Source: Clostridia bacterium (GTDB taxonomy: Bacteria; Bacillota; Clostridia; UBA1381). Taken from it: a DNA stretch of 64,000 nucleotides. The notes beneath the pieces are model-generated. The model was given only the letters and a program-made list of their open reading frames with translations, was not told where the DNA came from and searched no databases. The stretch spans positions 62,001 to 126,000 of the forward strand of contig JAGBHE010000065.1 in the NCBI GenBank assembly GCA_017935675.1, read 5' to 3'. The translations under genes and the position numbers were made by a program. Position 1 is the stretch's first letter, and each line of letters starts with the position of its first letter. Shown one piece after another: positions 24,211 to 33,382 of the stretch.

Positions 24211-25494
24211 ATGAAATTACCTGAATTGTTTTTAGAACGTATGAAAGGGCTTTCGGATTTTGATTTTAACGCCTTTGAAAAAACATATGACAGACCTGCT
24301 GAGGCAGGAATAAGACTGAATCCGGCAAAGGAAAACGGATACACGCTTTTTAAGGAAGCGTTCGGTGATCTTGAACGGGTGCCGTGGTGCGAATATGGAT
24401 TTTATGCGGGGGATGCGGATATACGCGGTACTCACCCGTATCATGCGGCAGGCTTGTTTTATTTTCAGGAGCCGTCGGCGATGTGTGCGGCAGAGCTTTT
24501 GCCTCTTTGCGGGGGTGACCTTGTTCTTGATTTGTGCGCCGCCCCGGGAGGGAAGACAACTCAGCTTGCGGCAAACAAAAATATAACCCTTGTTTCCAAT
24601 GAAATTATTCCGAAGCGGTGCAGAGTTCTGAGCGAAAATGTAGAGCGGATGGGCTTCGGGAATGTTATTGTGACAAATGAAACGCCTGAGCGGCTTGCCG
24701 AGGTATATAAGGGGATGTTTAACAAAATAATCATAGACGCCCCATGCTCCGGAGAGGGTATGTTTAAAAAAGAGCCTGCGGCGGCTGAGGCATGGAGCCC
24801 TGAGCATGTTGCTTCCTGTGCTGTCAGGCAGAGAAAAATTATTGACAGTGCGATGGAGCTTCTTTCTCCGGGCGGCGCCGTTGTATATTCGACCTGTACA
24901 TTTTCCGAATCGGAAAATGAAGAAAACGCCGCATACATTGAAAGAACGTATCCGTATATGAAGCAGCTCAGGACTGAAAAGCTGTATCCGCATATTGTCA
25001 GAGGGGAAGGTCATTTTGCAGTTTTGCTCAAGGATATGCGCGAAGAAAAAAATAATTCCGGGGCGCGCGGGGAGGACAAGCGTGCCGATAATGAATTTGC
25101 GGGGCTGTACAGGGAGTTTGAAAAAAAATACTTAAATGTTTCATTAGATGGTGATTTTATCATGTTCGGAGAAAATCTGTATCTGAAGCCCGGAGGAATT
25201 CCGGTGGAAGGAATAAGGACTCCGAGACCCGGACTGCATCTCGGGACCTGCAAAAAAGGACGCTTTGAGCCTGCGCATGCGCTGGCAAAATATCTTGACG
25301 GCAAGGCGTTTCGTTTTTCTGTTAATTTCGGCAGGGAGGAGCTTTTGACGAAGAAATACCTGCATGGTGAAACGCTGCCGGGTGATTTTGAAGGCTTCGG
25401 TGCAGTTTTATGTGACGGACTGCCCCTCGGCTGGTGCAAGGGCAGCGGGGGAATACTTAAAAATCGTTATCCGAAGGGATTGCGGCTTTATTAA
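24211..25494 (+). CDS. RsmF/NOL1-NOP2-Sun family rRNA m5C methyltransferase
   Basis: A 427-residue cytoplasmic enzyme that should methylate a cytosine at C5, probably in 16S rRNA. The SAM-binding motif LDLCAAPGGKTTQLA lies near residue 110. DAPCSGEGMFKK (near 183) holds one catalytic Cys and STCTFSESENEEN (near 229) the other. The C-terminal 140 residues resemble the RsmF_B/PUA-like RNA-binding extension. AAAAGGA precedes the ATG. It is transcribed with the upstream cls and probably the downstream ftsK-type gene. The exact target base is not determined here. Confidence 0.9.
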   Translation: MKLPELFLERMKGLSDFDFNAFEKTYDRPAEAGIRLNPAKENGYTLFKEAFGDLERVPWCEYGFYAGDADIRGTHPYHAAGLFYFQEPSAMCAAELLPLCGGDLVLDLCAAPGGKTTQLAANKNITLVSNEIIPKRCRVLSENVERMGFGNVIVTNETPERLAEVYKGMFNKIIIDAPCSGEGMFKKEPAAAEAWSPEHVASCAVRQRKIIDSAMELLSPGGAVVYSTCTFSESENEENAAYIERTYPYMKQLRTEKLYPHIVRGEGHFAVLLKDMREEKNNSGARGEDKRADNEFAGLYREFEKKYLNVSLDGDFIMFGENLYLKPGGIPVEGIRTPRPGLHLGTCKKGRFEPAHALAKYLDGKAFRFSVNFGREELLTKKYLHGETLPGDFEGFGAVLCDGLPLGWCKGSGGILKNRYPKGLRLY

Positions 25495-25513
25495 ATAAGG
25501 AGGAGTGCATGTA

Positions 25514-27982
25514 ATGGCACAAACAAAAAAGAAAGCATCTACAAAAGGAAAAAGCAGAAAGAAACAAAAGAACAAGGTAAATCCCACAGGTCTTGCCGCG
25601 GGATTTATTATCGGCGGAGTTCTTTTGGCAGTTTTTCTTTTTCTTGATGCGGAGGCCCCGGTAAACGGCTTTTTTAAGAAAATATTGCTTGGTCTTTTCG
25701 GAAAACCTGCCGTTTTGCTGCCTTTTATACTTATCGGACTGGGCATATATTGTTTTAACAGACAGGACAGAGTGGCAGAAAAAACAGTACTTTCATTTTT
25801 GTCTTTAATATGTGTGAGCGCACTTTTTCATTTGTGTACGGGCGGAATGATAATTTCGGTTGCCGACAGCTATCAGGTTGCTTCCGGGCAGTACTTATCG
25901 GAAAGCATCGGCGGAGGCGTGTTCGGAGCTGTAATTTCCTGTCCGCTTTGCTATATGATACATAGGGTAGCATCGTTTATTATAATTTTTATAGCGTTTC
26001 TGATATTTATAAGCCTTCTTATACGTTATTCCATTTTTGCGGCTATTTTCGGCGGAGCAAAGGGGATATACGGTGCTGTTAAGGAATCGGCGAAGGAAAT
26101 AGACACGAAAAAAGACTTTGAACAGGCATATATTCATTCGAAGGAGGCGGCGAAAAAAATAACCTCCGGACGTTCAATGAGCGGTGAGGAAATACTTGAT
26201 GCCGCTAAAGGCTTTTCTGAGGATAAGCATAAAAATAAGAATGTGAAGCCGGAACCGGTAAAAAGCAGGCGCAGGACCGATACACCTGCGGCTGAAGCCA
26301 AGGAGGAAAAATTTGAAACGGGAATAGAGCAGGTTTTCAGCGATATATTCAGCGGGTCTGAGCCTGCTGATGATAAGACGCCTGAGACAACAACAGACAG
26401 GGAAGAGAGACGTGAACCGGCGCCGGAGCCGGCTGAAGAGCTGATTCGGCATATGGAAATGGAGCCTGAAAAGAAAAAGAAGGAAAAGAGGCTTACCGAA
26501 GAGGAACAGACTGCCTTTGCTCAGGAGATAAATGACGGTCTTGATGCAGAAGCTCCGGAATATGTTTATCCTACAGCTGAGCTTTTAAACAAGCCGAAAA
26601 ACAGCGGCGGCGACTCAAGGCAGCAGATGTATGAGACATCAAACCGGCTTATTTCCATTCTTGATAATTTCGGCGTGAAGGCAAAGCTTCTTCAGGTAAC
26701 TCAGGGACCTGCCGTGACGCGGTATGAAATACTTCCGAGCTCCGGAGTTAAGCTGAGCAAAATTGTAGGACTTGCTGATGACCTTGCGCTTAATCTTGCT
26801 GTTACAACAGTACTTGTTGCACCGGTGCCCGGAAAAGCCGCAGTCGGTATTGAAGTCCCGAACAAGGAAACGGCAGCTGTGTCCGCAAGGGAAATGCTTG
26901 AATCGGACGAGTTTGTAAAATCCAAATCAAAGCTTTCAATTGCTCTCGGACGTGATATCGGCGGCAGAGTGGTTGTCGGAGATATTGCAAAAATGCCGCA
27001 TCTCCTTATTGCCGGTTCAACCGGCTCAGGTAAGAGTGTGTGTATAAACACGATTATAACAAGTCTTCTTTTTAAAGCCTCCCCGGAGGAGGTTAAGCTT
27101 ATAATGGTTGACCCGAAGGTTGTTGAGCTTGGCGTGTATAACGGGATTCCCCATCTTCTTATACCTGTTGTAACTGATCCGAAAAAGGCGGCCGGCGCTC
27201 TTAACTGGGCTGTAAGCGAGATGATGCGCAGATATGATATATTTGCGGAAAATGCTGTGAAAAACCTTGAGGGCTATAATCAGCTGATGGATAAGACAGG
27301 CGGTGCAAGACTTCCGCAGATTGTAATAATAATAGACGAGCTTGCAGACCTTATGATGGTTGCCGCAAAAGAGGTTGAAGATTATATCTGCCGTCTGGCT
27401 CAGCTTGCCCGTGCCGCAGGACTTCATCTTATAGTAGCAACCCAGCGTCCGACTGTTGATGTTATAACAGGACTTATAAAGGCTAATATTCCGTCAAGAA
27501 TAGCCTTTGCCGTTGCCAGTCAGGTTGACAGCCGTACAATAATTGACCGAGGCGGCGCAGATAAGCTTCTCGGCCGCGGTGACATGCTGTATGCTCCGCA
27601 GGGCTGCCGTTCTCCTTTGCGTGTGCAGGGAGCATATGTTTCTGACGATGAGATAGAGCGTCTGCTTGATTTCCTTAAGAGTCAGAATGAGGATGCTCAT
27701 TACAGCGAGGATCTTGAAGAGCATATAGAGAGGGTTTCAACCGGGGAAAACGGTGTAACACCCGACAGTGATGATGATGGAGATGAGCTTCTCCCTCAGG
27801 CAATTGAGCTTGCGGTGGAGCTTGGTCAGATATCAACCGCTATGATACAAAGACGGCTTAAGGTCGGATATTCACGTGCGGGAAGGATTATAGACCAGAT
27901 GGAGGAGCGGGGAGTTATCGGCCCCGCCAACGGCTCAAAGCCGAGACAGGTTTATATAAGTCATGCGGATTTAAACGTTTGA
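25514..27982 (+). CDS. DNA translocase FtsK/SpoIIIE
   Basis: An 822-residue hexameric DNA pump that moves chromosomes through the division or sporulation septum. A Lys-rich N-terminus precedes four hydrophobic segments (about residues 20-185). A charged linker runs to about 360. The motor has Walker A GSTGSGKS near residue 501, Walker B IIIDELADL near 610, and VATQRPTVDVITG. The C-terminal gamma winged helix (QRRLKVGYSRAGRIIDQME) reads DNA polarity. GGAGGAG fits ATG 25514; a GTG at 25505 touches the ribosome site and is rejected. Whether it is the vegetative FtsK or the sporulation SpoIIIE cannot be decided from sequence. Confidence 0.93.
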   Translation: MAQTKKKASTKGKSRKKQKNKVNPTGLAAGFIIGGVLLAVFLFLDAEAPVNGFFKKILLGLFGKPAVLLPFILIGLGIYCFNRQDRVAEKTVLSFLSLICVSALFHLCTGGMIISVADSYQVASGQYLSESIGGGVFGAVISCPLCYMIHRVASFIIIFIAFLIFISLLIRYSIFAAIFGGAKGIYGAVKESAKEIDTKKDFEQAYIHSKEAAKKITSGRSMSGEEILDAAKGFSEDKHKNKNVKPEPVKSRRRTDTPAAEAKEEKFETGIEQVFSDIFSGSEPADDKTPETTTDREERREPAPEPAEELIRHMEMEPEKKKKEKRLTEEEQTAFAQEINDGLDAEAPEYVYPTAELLNKPKNSGGDSRQQMYETSNRLISILDNFGVKAKLLQVTQGPAVTRYEILPSSGVKLSKIVGLADDLALNLAVTTVLVAPVPGKAAVGIEVPNKETAAVSAREMLESDEFVKSKSKLSIALGRDIGGRVVVGDIAKMPHLLIAGSTGSGKSVCINTIITSLLFKASPEEVKLIMVDPKVVELGVYNGIPHLLIPVVTDPKKAAGALNWAVSEMMRRYDIFAENAVKNLEGYNQLMDKTGGARLPQIVIIIDELADLMMVAAKEVEDYICRLAQLARAAGLHLIVATQRPTVDVITGLIKANIPSRIAFAVASQVDSRTIIDRGGADKLLGRGDMLYAPQGCRSPLRVQGAYVSDDEIERLLDFLKSQNEDAHYSEDLEEHIERVSTGENGVTPDSDDDGDELLPQAIELAVELGQISTAMIQRRLKVGYSRAGRIIDQMEERGVIGPANGSKPRQVYISHADLNV

Positions 27983-28054
27983 GCCGCGATTCTGTCTTTT
28001 ATATATTTTTTAATCAAATCAGAAAGAAAACTTCAATAATGTGCTTGTAATGAA

Positions 28055-28091
28055 AAAAGCAGTAAATCCGCTATATGGATTTACTGCTTTT
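28055..28091. terminator. Bidirectional terminator after the FtsK/SpoIIIE gene
   Basis: Arms AAAAGCAGTAAATCC (28055-28069) and GGATTTACTGCTTTT (28077-28091) form a 15-bp perfect stem, with A and T runs at either end. It separates two convergent transcription units. Confidence 0.85.
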
Positions 28092-28120
28092 CAGTTGCCG
28101 CCAAAGGGGCGGTAATACAA

Positions 28121-28813
28121 TTACTTATTTAAAAATTTATCAATGAAATCATTTAAGGATATAAAATCCAATGTGCAGCCGCAGTTATCGTATTTGTTAA
28201 TCTCTGCTTGGTGGGCTTGGTAATATTTTTTTACTTTTTCTTGTATTCGCCTTGTGGCTTCGGCAAAATCCGGAGAACCTTTATAGCTTGCTCCATAGTA
28301 TTTTATCTGTTCGGCGTGAATTTTTGCCATCATATATTTAATTATCTCAAACCTCGAAAATACAATTGAATTGTCATTTGCTTTTCGCAGAATGCAAACG
28401 CTTAATTTTTCGGGTGAAATAGTCATATCGGTGCAACCATTTTCAAAATTTCTTTCATTCTTTATTCCTGTTCCGTCAAATCTCAGATATACTCCTTCGC
28501 CCAAATATTCAGAAAGATTTTCAGATTTTAATAATTGCTTTTTTACAAATTCATCTGTTACTTGCATCTGTTCTTTTTTTACTCTCTCAAATACGATATC
28601 AAAATCTACAAACAGAGCGATTGCACCTTCAAATCCTTCAGAGAAAAACACTTTAACTTTTTCTTCTCCGATAAGTTTTCCGTTATTTTCATTTTTAGGA
28701 ATCAATCCCTGTTCTGCAATTGAATACAGATTATTTAAAGATGTCATATGATAATAATACATATTGCTTTCACTCAACGATAATATATTTTTAACACCGT
28801 TTTTTACGGTCAT
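28121..28813 (-). CDS. Uncharacterised protein, possibly ADP-ribosyltransferase-like
   Basis: A 230-residue cytoplasmic protein I cannot assign firmly. YYHMTSLNNLYSIAEQGLIP near residue 19 resembles the first strand-helix of ADP-ribosyltransferase-fold proteins such as DarT or Tpt1-like enzymes, where a His and Thr bind NAD. KVKVFFSEGFEGAIALF could be the second strand. No catalytic Glu can be placed with confidence. Its ATG overlaps the esterase stop (ATGA at 28810-28813), implying translational coupling. An internal Met at residue 18 is an alternative start. Confidence 0.55.
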   Translation of the reverse strand: MTVKNGVKNILSLSESNMYYYHMTSLNNLYSIAEQGLIPKNENNGKLIGEEKVKVFFSEGFEGAIALFVDFDIVFERVKKEQMQVTDEFVKKQLLKSENLSEYLGEGVYLRFDGTGIKNERNFENGCTDMTISPEKLSVCILRKANDNSIVFSRFEIIKYMMAKIHAEQIKYYGASYKGSPDFAEATRRIQEKVKKYYQAHQAEINKYDNCGCTLDFISLNDFIDKFLNK

Positions 28814-29616
28814 TTATTTTTTTTGATATAATCGGCCATGATTTTGCCGACGTTTTTTCCAACCTCGTTATAAGCGGCTTGGTTATAATGATACTCGTCT
28901 ATCATATTCTTTAAATGTCCTTCAAAACTGCCTGCAAGAATAAAATCATCATTACTCCTGCACAGTTCCGTCTGCGCGTTACGGATTACGCTGTAACGTT
29001 TGTCATATTCTTCGGCCGTAATATCTGTACCGCTGTCAGGATAATTAATATAATTGTAATGTCCTATCTGTACCAAAAAACATTTTTCCACACCGTGTTT
29101 TTTTAGTTTATCAAACAATTCAAGGGTGTTTTTCGTATATGTCTGAGCCGAAACACCTGCACTGCCGTCAGTCTCTCCCTGGCACCATACCGCAAAAATA
29201 TGGCCTGTGCGTATATTATTCTTTTTCAAAAAAGCCTTTGCGGCATCAAGTCTTTCTGCCGCGTCATTTATGTAATTGTTTTTCCATGCCTCTGTTGATG
29301 TACCTCCTATAGACGCAGATACGGCCGCAATTTGTCTTTTTGTTTGATGATAATATTCATTAACAACACTTGATACCATACTGCCGCGCCGCCTTGTCCC
29401 GCCGCCAGAGTCACGGTCATCAATGGCGCCTGCCTTATCCTCATTCAAACCGAAAGGTTCGGTTATGGGGACAAGCATGGTTGGATTACTGACAGCTTTA
29501 TATTCAAAACCCGCATTTGCGTCACATACGGTTGCTTCTGCCGCATTACCGCGTCCGGACATATTTGATTGCCCCGCAAATATTACAATATCCACAATTT
29601 CATTTATATTTTCCAA
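28810..29616 (-). CDS. SGNH-type sialate O-acetylesterase-like esterase (CE6-like)
   Basis: A 268-residue SGNH hydrolase that should remove acetyl groups from a sugar. GQSNMSGRG near residue 13 is block I with the nucleophilic Ser. SASIGGTSTEAW supplies the block II Gly, WCQGETDG the conserved block, and DEYHYNQAAYNEVG near residue 245 the Asp-His pair. There is no signal peptide, so it is intracellular. TTG 29616, six bases after GGAGG, is preferred; the longer frame to 29673 reads through the ribosome site. Acetylxylan or acetylated host glycans are plausible substrates; neither is proven. Confidence 0.82.
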   Translation of the reverse strand: MENINEIVDIVIFAGQSNMSGRGNAAEATVCDANAGFEYKAVSNPTMLVPITEPFGLNEDKAGAIDDRDSGGGTRRRGSMVSSVVNEYYHQTKRQIAAVSASIGGTSTEAWKNNYINDAAERLDAAKAFLKKNNIRTGHIFAVWCQGETDGSAGVSAQTYTKNTLELFDKLKKHGVEKCFLVQIGHYNYINYPDSGTDITAEEYDKRYSVIRNAQTELCRSNDDFILAGSFEGHLKNMIDEYHYNQAAYNEVGKNVGKIMADYIKKNK

Positions 29617-29629
29617 AATAATCCTCCAT

Positions 29630-29833
29630 GCCGCCTTTAGGCGGCTCAAATCCATAACGTGGAAAAGAAGCAAGCAGGTTGCCTTCTTGAGGGGCGACGG
29701 CGTATGTTTATACTCCGAGTCCCGAAAGGAGGCAAGATGCGCCGCTTATTTTTCACGTTAATTATCCTTTGATATAAGACATATGCTGTTATCATTTTCG
29801 GAGCAAAACACCAAGAAAATGATAACAGCATAT
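29630..29833. repeat. Cluster of inverted repeats between the esterase and secF
   Basis: This 266-bp gap has no gene. It holds a short hairpin (GCCGCC-TTTA-GGCGGC, 29630-29645), an outer inverted pair AACGTGGAAAA (29656-29666) and TTTTTCACGTT (29749-29759), and a 19-bp perfect inverted repeat with arms at 29781-29799 and 29815-29833 around a 15-nt loop. No T-run follows the last hairpin, so it is not a classic intrinsic terminator, though it lies just past the secF stop. Confidence 0.6.
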
Positions 29834-29882
29834 TCTGAGATTTGTATTTAATTTAGCGTTTTAAAAGCTTCGAAATCCGATT

Positions 29883-30797
29883 TTATTTGGATTTCTTTGC
29901 TCTTGCGGCAGCTGCTTTTGCATCTCTTTCAGACTGCTTCCATACTGCCCAGAAGGGACCTGCGATAAAAATTGATGTATACGCACCAATTATAATACCA
30001 ACAATAAGCGGAAGCGCGAATTCTCTGATTGCGGATACGCCTATAATGTAAAGAAGAACTATGGTTATAAGCGTTGTTATTGTTGAGTTGATAGTACGCC
30101 CGAGGCTTTCCTTAATACTGTTATCAACTATATCGGTTATGCTGCTGCCCTTCTTGCCGCCGAATTGCTTCATGTTTTCACGGATTCTGTCGAATATAAC
30201 AATCGTGTTGTTTATTGAATATCCGATAACCGTAAGCATTGCCGCAATAAAGGTCGTGTTCATTGCAATATTTGTTATTGAATACACGCTGTACATTACA
30301 AACACGTTTATCGCAAGACCGATAACGGCCATAATAGCCGAGCGCCATTCAAATCTGAAAGCAATGTATACGAGAATGCAGAGAATAGCAAGAAGTGTGT
30401 AGATAAATGCCTTTCTCTGAACCTCAGTACCAAAGCTTGCAGAAGCACTGGAGGTTGACATAAGAGCTGAATCCTCCAATGAATACTTTTCCTTTAAGGT
30501 GTTGAAAATTTCATTTTTAACATTTTCTTCAACAGGAGGTGTTTTAACTATAACCTGTGTATCAACACTGCCCTTTTGAACGGTTACCTTAACGCCGTTT
30601 GAATCCTCAATAAGCTTTACAAGCTCATCATTGTCATATGCCGTGCCAAGGTCAACCTGCATTCTGATACCGCCCATAAACTCAATATCATAGTTAAATC
30701 CGCCGCGGATTATAAGAAAAACAATTCCTAATACAATTATAGCGGCAGGAAGTAAAACAAACTTCCATCTGTTTGCTGTAAATTTTATCTGTTTCAT
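29883..30797 (-). CDS. secF: Protein translocase subunit SecF
   Basis: A 304-residue membrane protein that assists SecYEG with preprotein release using the proton or sodium gradient. It has the SecF pattern: an N-terminal helix, DIEFMGGIRMQVD near residue 36, a periplasmic-type loop, then five more helices including GYSINNTIVIFDRIREN. The start overlaps the secD stop by four bases (ATGA), the usual coupling. The length is normal for a separate SecF. Confidence 0.95.
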   Translation of the reverse strand: MKQIKFTANRWKFVLLPAAIIVLGIVFLIIRGGFNYDIEFMGGIRMQVDLGTAYDNDELVKLIEDSNGVKVTVQKGSVDTQVIVKTPPVEENVKNEIFNTLKEKYSLEDSALMSTSSASASFGTEVQRKAFIYTLLAILCILVYIAFRFEWRSAIMAVIGLAINVFVMYSVYSITNIAMNTTFIAAMLTVIGYSINNTIVIFDRIRENMKQFGGKKGSSITDIVDNSIKESLGRTINSTITTLITIVLLYIIGVSAIREFALPLIVGIIIGAYTSIFIAGPFWAVWKQSERDAKAAAARAKKSK

Positions 30798-32107
30798 GCT
30801 TCCGGCCCCCTTTCTGCATTCTTCTTTTCAGAATAGAACAGGGAACGCTTTGTAAGACCGATTCCGACAAGCTGCTTTAAAAGGAACTTTGTTATGATAA
30901 TGGCTGTAAACATACTTACTACCACACCAAGACCGAGAGTTGTTGCAAAGCCGGTTACTGTTCCGATGCCTGAGATGTAAAGAACAACACAGGTGATAAT
31001 TGTTGTAACATTTGAATCAAGGATTGCTGAAAATGCTTTATGGAATCCGGATTCAACCGATGCACGGATGGTTTTTCCGAGACGAAGCTCTTCCTTCATA
31101 CGTTCAAATATGATAACGTTTGCATCGACCGCCATACCTATTGAAAGCACAATACCCGCAATACCCGACAGGCTGAGATTTACTCTCAGAAGACCAAGCA
31201 CGAGGGATACTATACCAACATAGATTGCAAGTGACAAATCAGCAATAAGACCCGGTATGCGATACATGATAATCATGAACAGCATTATCAGAATAATGCC
31301 TATGCCGGCAGCAAGAAGGCTTTTCGGAAGTGCGGTTGCACCAAGCTCTGCTCCTACTGTTTCCTGTGTTATAACCGACAGGTCAAAAGGAAGGTTACCT
31401 GACTTAATCTGGCTTGCAAGCTCGCTTGCCGCTTCATTTGTGAAGCTGCCCGAAATTATAGTTTTATCGGAGTTGATTCCGGTTGAAGCGTATTTTGAGT
31501 CAACGCTTGCCTGTGAAATAATTGCATCATCCATTTTGATTATGATGTAATTGTTGCCCGAGCCTGCGCTTGCAGCCTCTTTTGTGGCTTCCGTAAACTT
31601 TTGTCTGCCCTCCGGAGTGAATTCGATTTCAACATAAGCCTCGGAAGAAACAGCTGTTTCGCTTGTTTTTCCGTATTTGTTAGCAGCACTCTTAACGAAG
31701 GTTCCGTCAAAAATTTCATCGCCATTCGCCTTGCAGAAGGTAAGCTTTGCAGTTTTTCCGAGCACCTCGGCTGCCTCATCTGTGTTGAACACAGAAGGGA
31801 TTTCAACTGTGATTTTGCCGCCCTCTGTTGAGCTTATTCTTGCCTCGGTATAGCCGAGATCTGTGAGTCGCTTGTTGAATACAGCCTCAACAGAAGCCAT
31901 ATCCTCAGGAGTGGGGTTGTCTGTATTTGCCTGGAAGGTAATAACCGAGCCTCCCGCAAGGTCAATACCCTTTCTTATACCCTTTTCCTCATCGAAAATA
32001 CCGCCGTAGGTGAAGCCTGAAATATTATAGCCGAAAAATGCCACATAGTTCAGAATAACGGCGATAACAACGAAAAGGCAAAGGATAGCAATGCTTTTCT
32101 TTTTCAT
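30794..32107 (-). CDS. secD: Protein translocase subunit SecD
   Basis: A 437-residue membrane partner of SecF. An N-terminal helix leads to KGIDLAGGSVITFQ near residue 48. P1/P4-type domains run to about residue 260, and five transmembrane segments include SIGMAVDANVIIFERMKEE, the conserved helix with the charged relay. It is 59 bp downstream of secG and coupled to secF. A GGATGATAA stretch serves as a weak ribosome site. Confidence 0.95.
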   Translation of the reverse strand: MKKKSIAILCLFVVIAVILNYVAFFGYNISGFTYGGIFDEEKGIRKGIDLAGGSVITFQANTDNPTPEDMASVEAVFNKRLTDLGYTEARISSTEGGKITVEIPSVFNTDEAAEVLGKTAKLTFCKANGDEIFDGTFVKSAANKYGKTSETAVSSEAYVEIEFTPEGRQKFTEATKEAASAGSGNNYIIIKMDDAIISQASVDSKYASTGINSDKTIISGSFTNEAASELASQIKSGNLPFDLSVITQETVGAELGATALPKSLLAAGIGIILIMLFMIIMYRIPGLIADLSLAIYVGIVSLVLGLLRVNLSLSGIAGIVLSIGMAVDANVIIFERMKEELRLGKTIRASVESGFHKAFSAILDSNVTTIITCVVLYISGIGTVTGFATTLGLGVVVSMFTAIIITKFLLKQLVGIGLTKRSLFYSEKKNAERGPEA

Positions 32108-32165
32108 TCCTTATTATCATCCTTTCATTTGTCATTTGGTTCTCCGATGCAGCCGGATCGCTTGC

Positions 32166-32411
32166 TTAACCTGCGAGCATTACCAGCGTCATAGTTGTTA
32201 TGAGAAACAGGATTGAAAGTGCTACGGTGACCTTTGACATCATTGATTTCTTTGTGCTTCCGCCGTTCTGACTGAAGAATGAATCACCCGCGTCAGGAGC
32301 TGTGCCGGAAATACCTCTCATTCCCGGATCTTTTCCTTCCTGGGCAAGAACAATAACTATGAGCAGAACCGTAACAATCAAATGCATTACAGTAAATGCA
32401 GTTACCATCAT
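32166..32411 (-). CDS. secG: Preprotein translocase subunit SecG
   Basis: An 81-residue protein with two transmembrane segments (about residues 5-23 and 60-79) joined by a loop with GKDPGMRGISG and a Ser/Gln/Asn-rich stretch, typical of SecG. It is the non-essential third subunit of the SecYEG channel. Two adjacent ATGs (32411 and 32408) follow GGGAGG; either may be used. Its position before secDF makes a small export operon. Confidence 0.88.
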   Translation of the reverse strand: MMVTAFTVMHLIVTVLLIVIVLAQEGKDPGMRGISGTAPDAGDSFFSQNGGSTKKSMMSKVTVALSILFLITTMTLVMLAG

Positions 32412-32572
32412 GTGAACCTCCCTCCGTGAAAATATTTGACATACTCATTAATTATATCATATTTTTAAAATATTTCAAGTCTTTTTTTGAAAATTTATTG
32501 TTTTTTTTAGCTATATAACGTTTTTTACAAAAAATAATGCCTCTTGCCTTGATAACTTATAGATTACGGCTA

Positions 32573-33382
32573 TCACTTTTTTGCTGTTTTCCGCAATGCA
32601 TATACTGCAAAATAGCATAAAACCGATATTATTATAATTGTTGCTCCGGACGGAATATTGAAATAATATGATATGCACAGACCGCCGGTGCAGTACATGA
32701 TGCCGAGGAGCACAGATAAAAGCATTCTTTTTCCGAGCTTTTTTGTAACGAGGGAAGCGGCAGCGGCAGGAGCTGTCAGGAGAGCAAGAATAAGTACTAT
32801 TCCCACAACACGTATAAGGATGACCGCCGCAAGAGCAGTCATTATAAGCAGGCTGTATTCAAGAAGCGTTGTCCAAAGACCTATAATCCCGGCAAATTCA
32901 CTGTCAAACAGGTATGATTTCCAGTCGTTATAGAAAATCAGAACAATTGCAAGGACTATAATGCATATTCCGGCTTCAAGGTACAAATCAAGCTTCGTAA
33001 CCGACAGAATATTTCCGAAAAGATACGAGTTGAGATCCGGCGGATATCCGGGCATAAGTGCAATAAACACTATACCCAAAGCCATTCCGAAGGACCACAG
33101 CATTGCAGTTATGACATCGGAGGACGCTCCCTTGCGGCGGTTAACAGCTCCTATCCCGCAGGCGGCGCATATTGCGAAGCCAAGGGCGCCGAGCAGGGGT
33201 TCAAAGCCGCATAAATATCCAAGGCCGACGCCGCCGTAAGCGGTATGTGCGATGCCGCCGCTGAGCATAACAAGCTTTTTTTCTGCTATAATTACACCTA
33301 TGATTCCGCAAACAATGCTTGTAAGAATGCCGGCAGCAAGCGCAAGCCGGATAAACTGGTAATTAATCAGCGCGTTCAGCAA
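32573..33382 (-). CDS. znuB: Zinc/manganese ABC transporter permease
   Basis: A 269-residue permease of the ABC-3 family with about eight hydrophobic segments, for example GVVGIVLILALLTAPAAAA near residue 185. It forms the channel for Zn2+ or Mn2+ import with the ATPase and binding protein encoded upstream. It overlaps the ATPase gene by seven bases. The metal preference cannot be read from the permease. Confidence 0.9.
   Translation of the reverse strand: MLNALINYQFIRLALAAGILTSIVCGIIGVIIAEKKLVMLSGGIAHTAYGGVGLGYLCGFEPLLGALGFAICAACGIGAVNRRKGASSDVITAMLWSFGMALGIVFIALMPGYPPDLNSYLFGNILSVTKLDLYLEAGICIIVLAIVLIFYNDWKSYLFDSEFAGIIGLWTTLLEYSLLIMTALAAVILIRVVGIVLILALLTAPAAAASLVTKKLGKRMLLSVLLGIMYCTGGLCISYYFNIPSGATIIIISVLCYFAVYALRKTAKK

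Noticed and set aside
24232-25014. 260-codon minus-strand frame inside the rRNA methyltransferase gene
   Set aside because: It opposes intact catalytic motifs on the plus strand; its composition is Arg/Cys/His-rich and unlike a natural protein.
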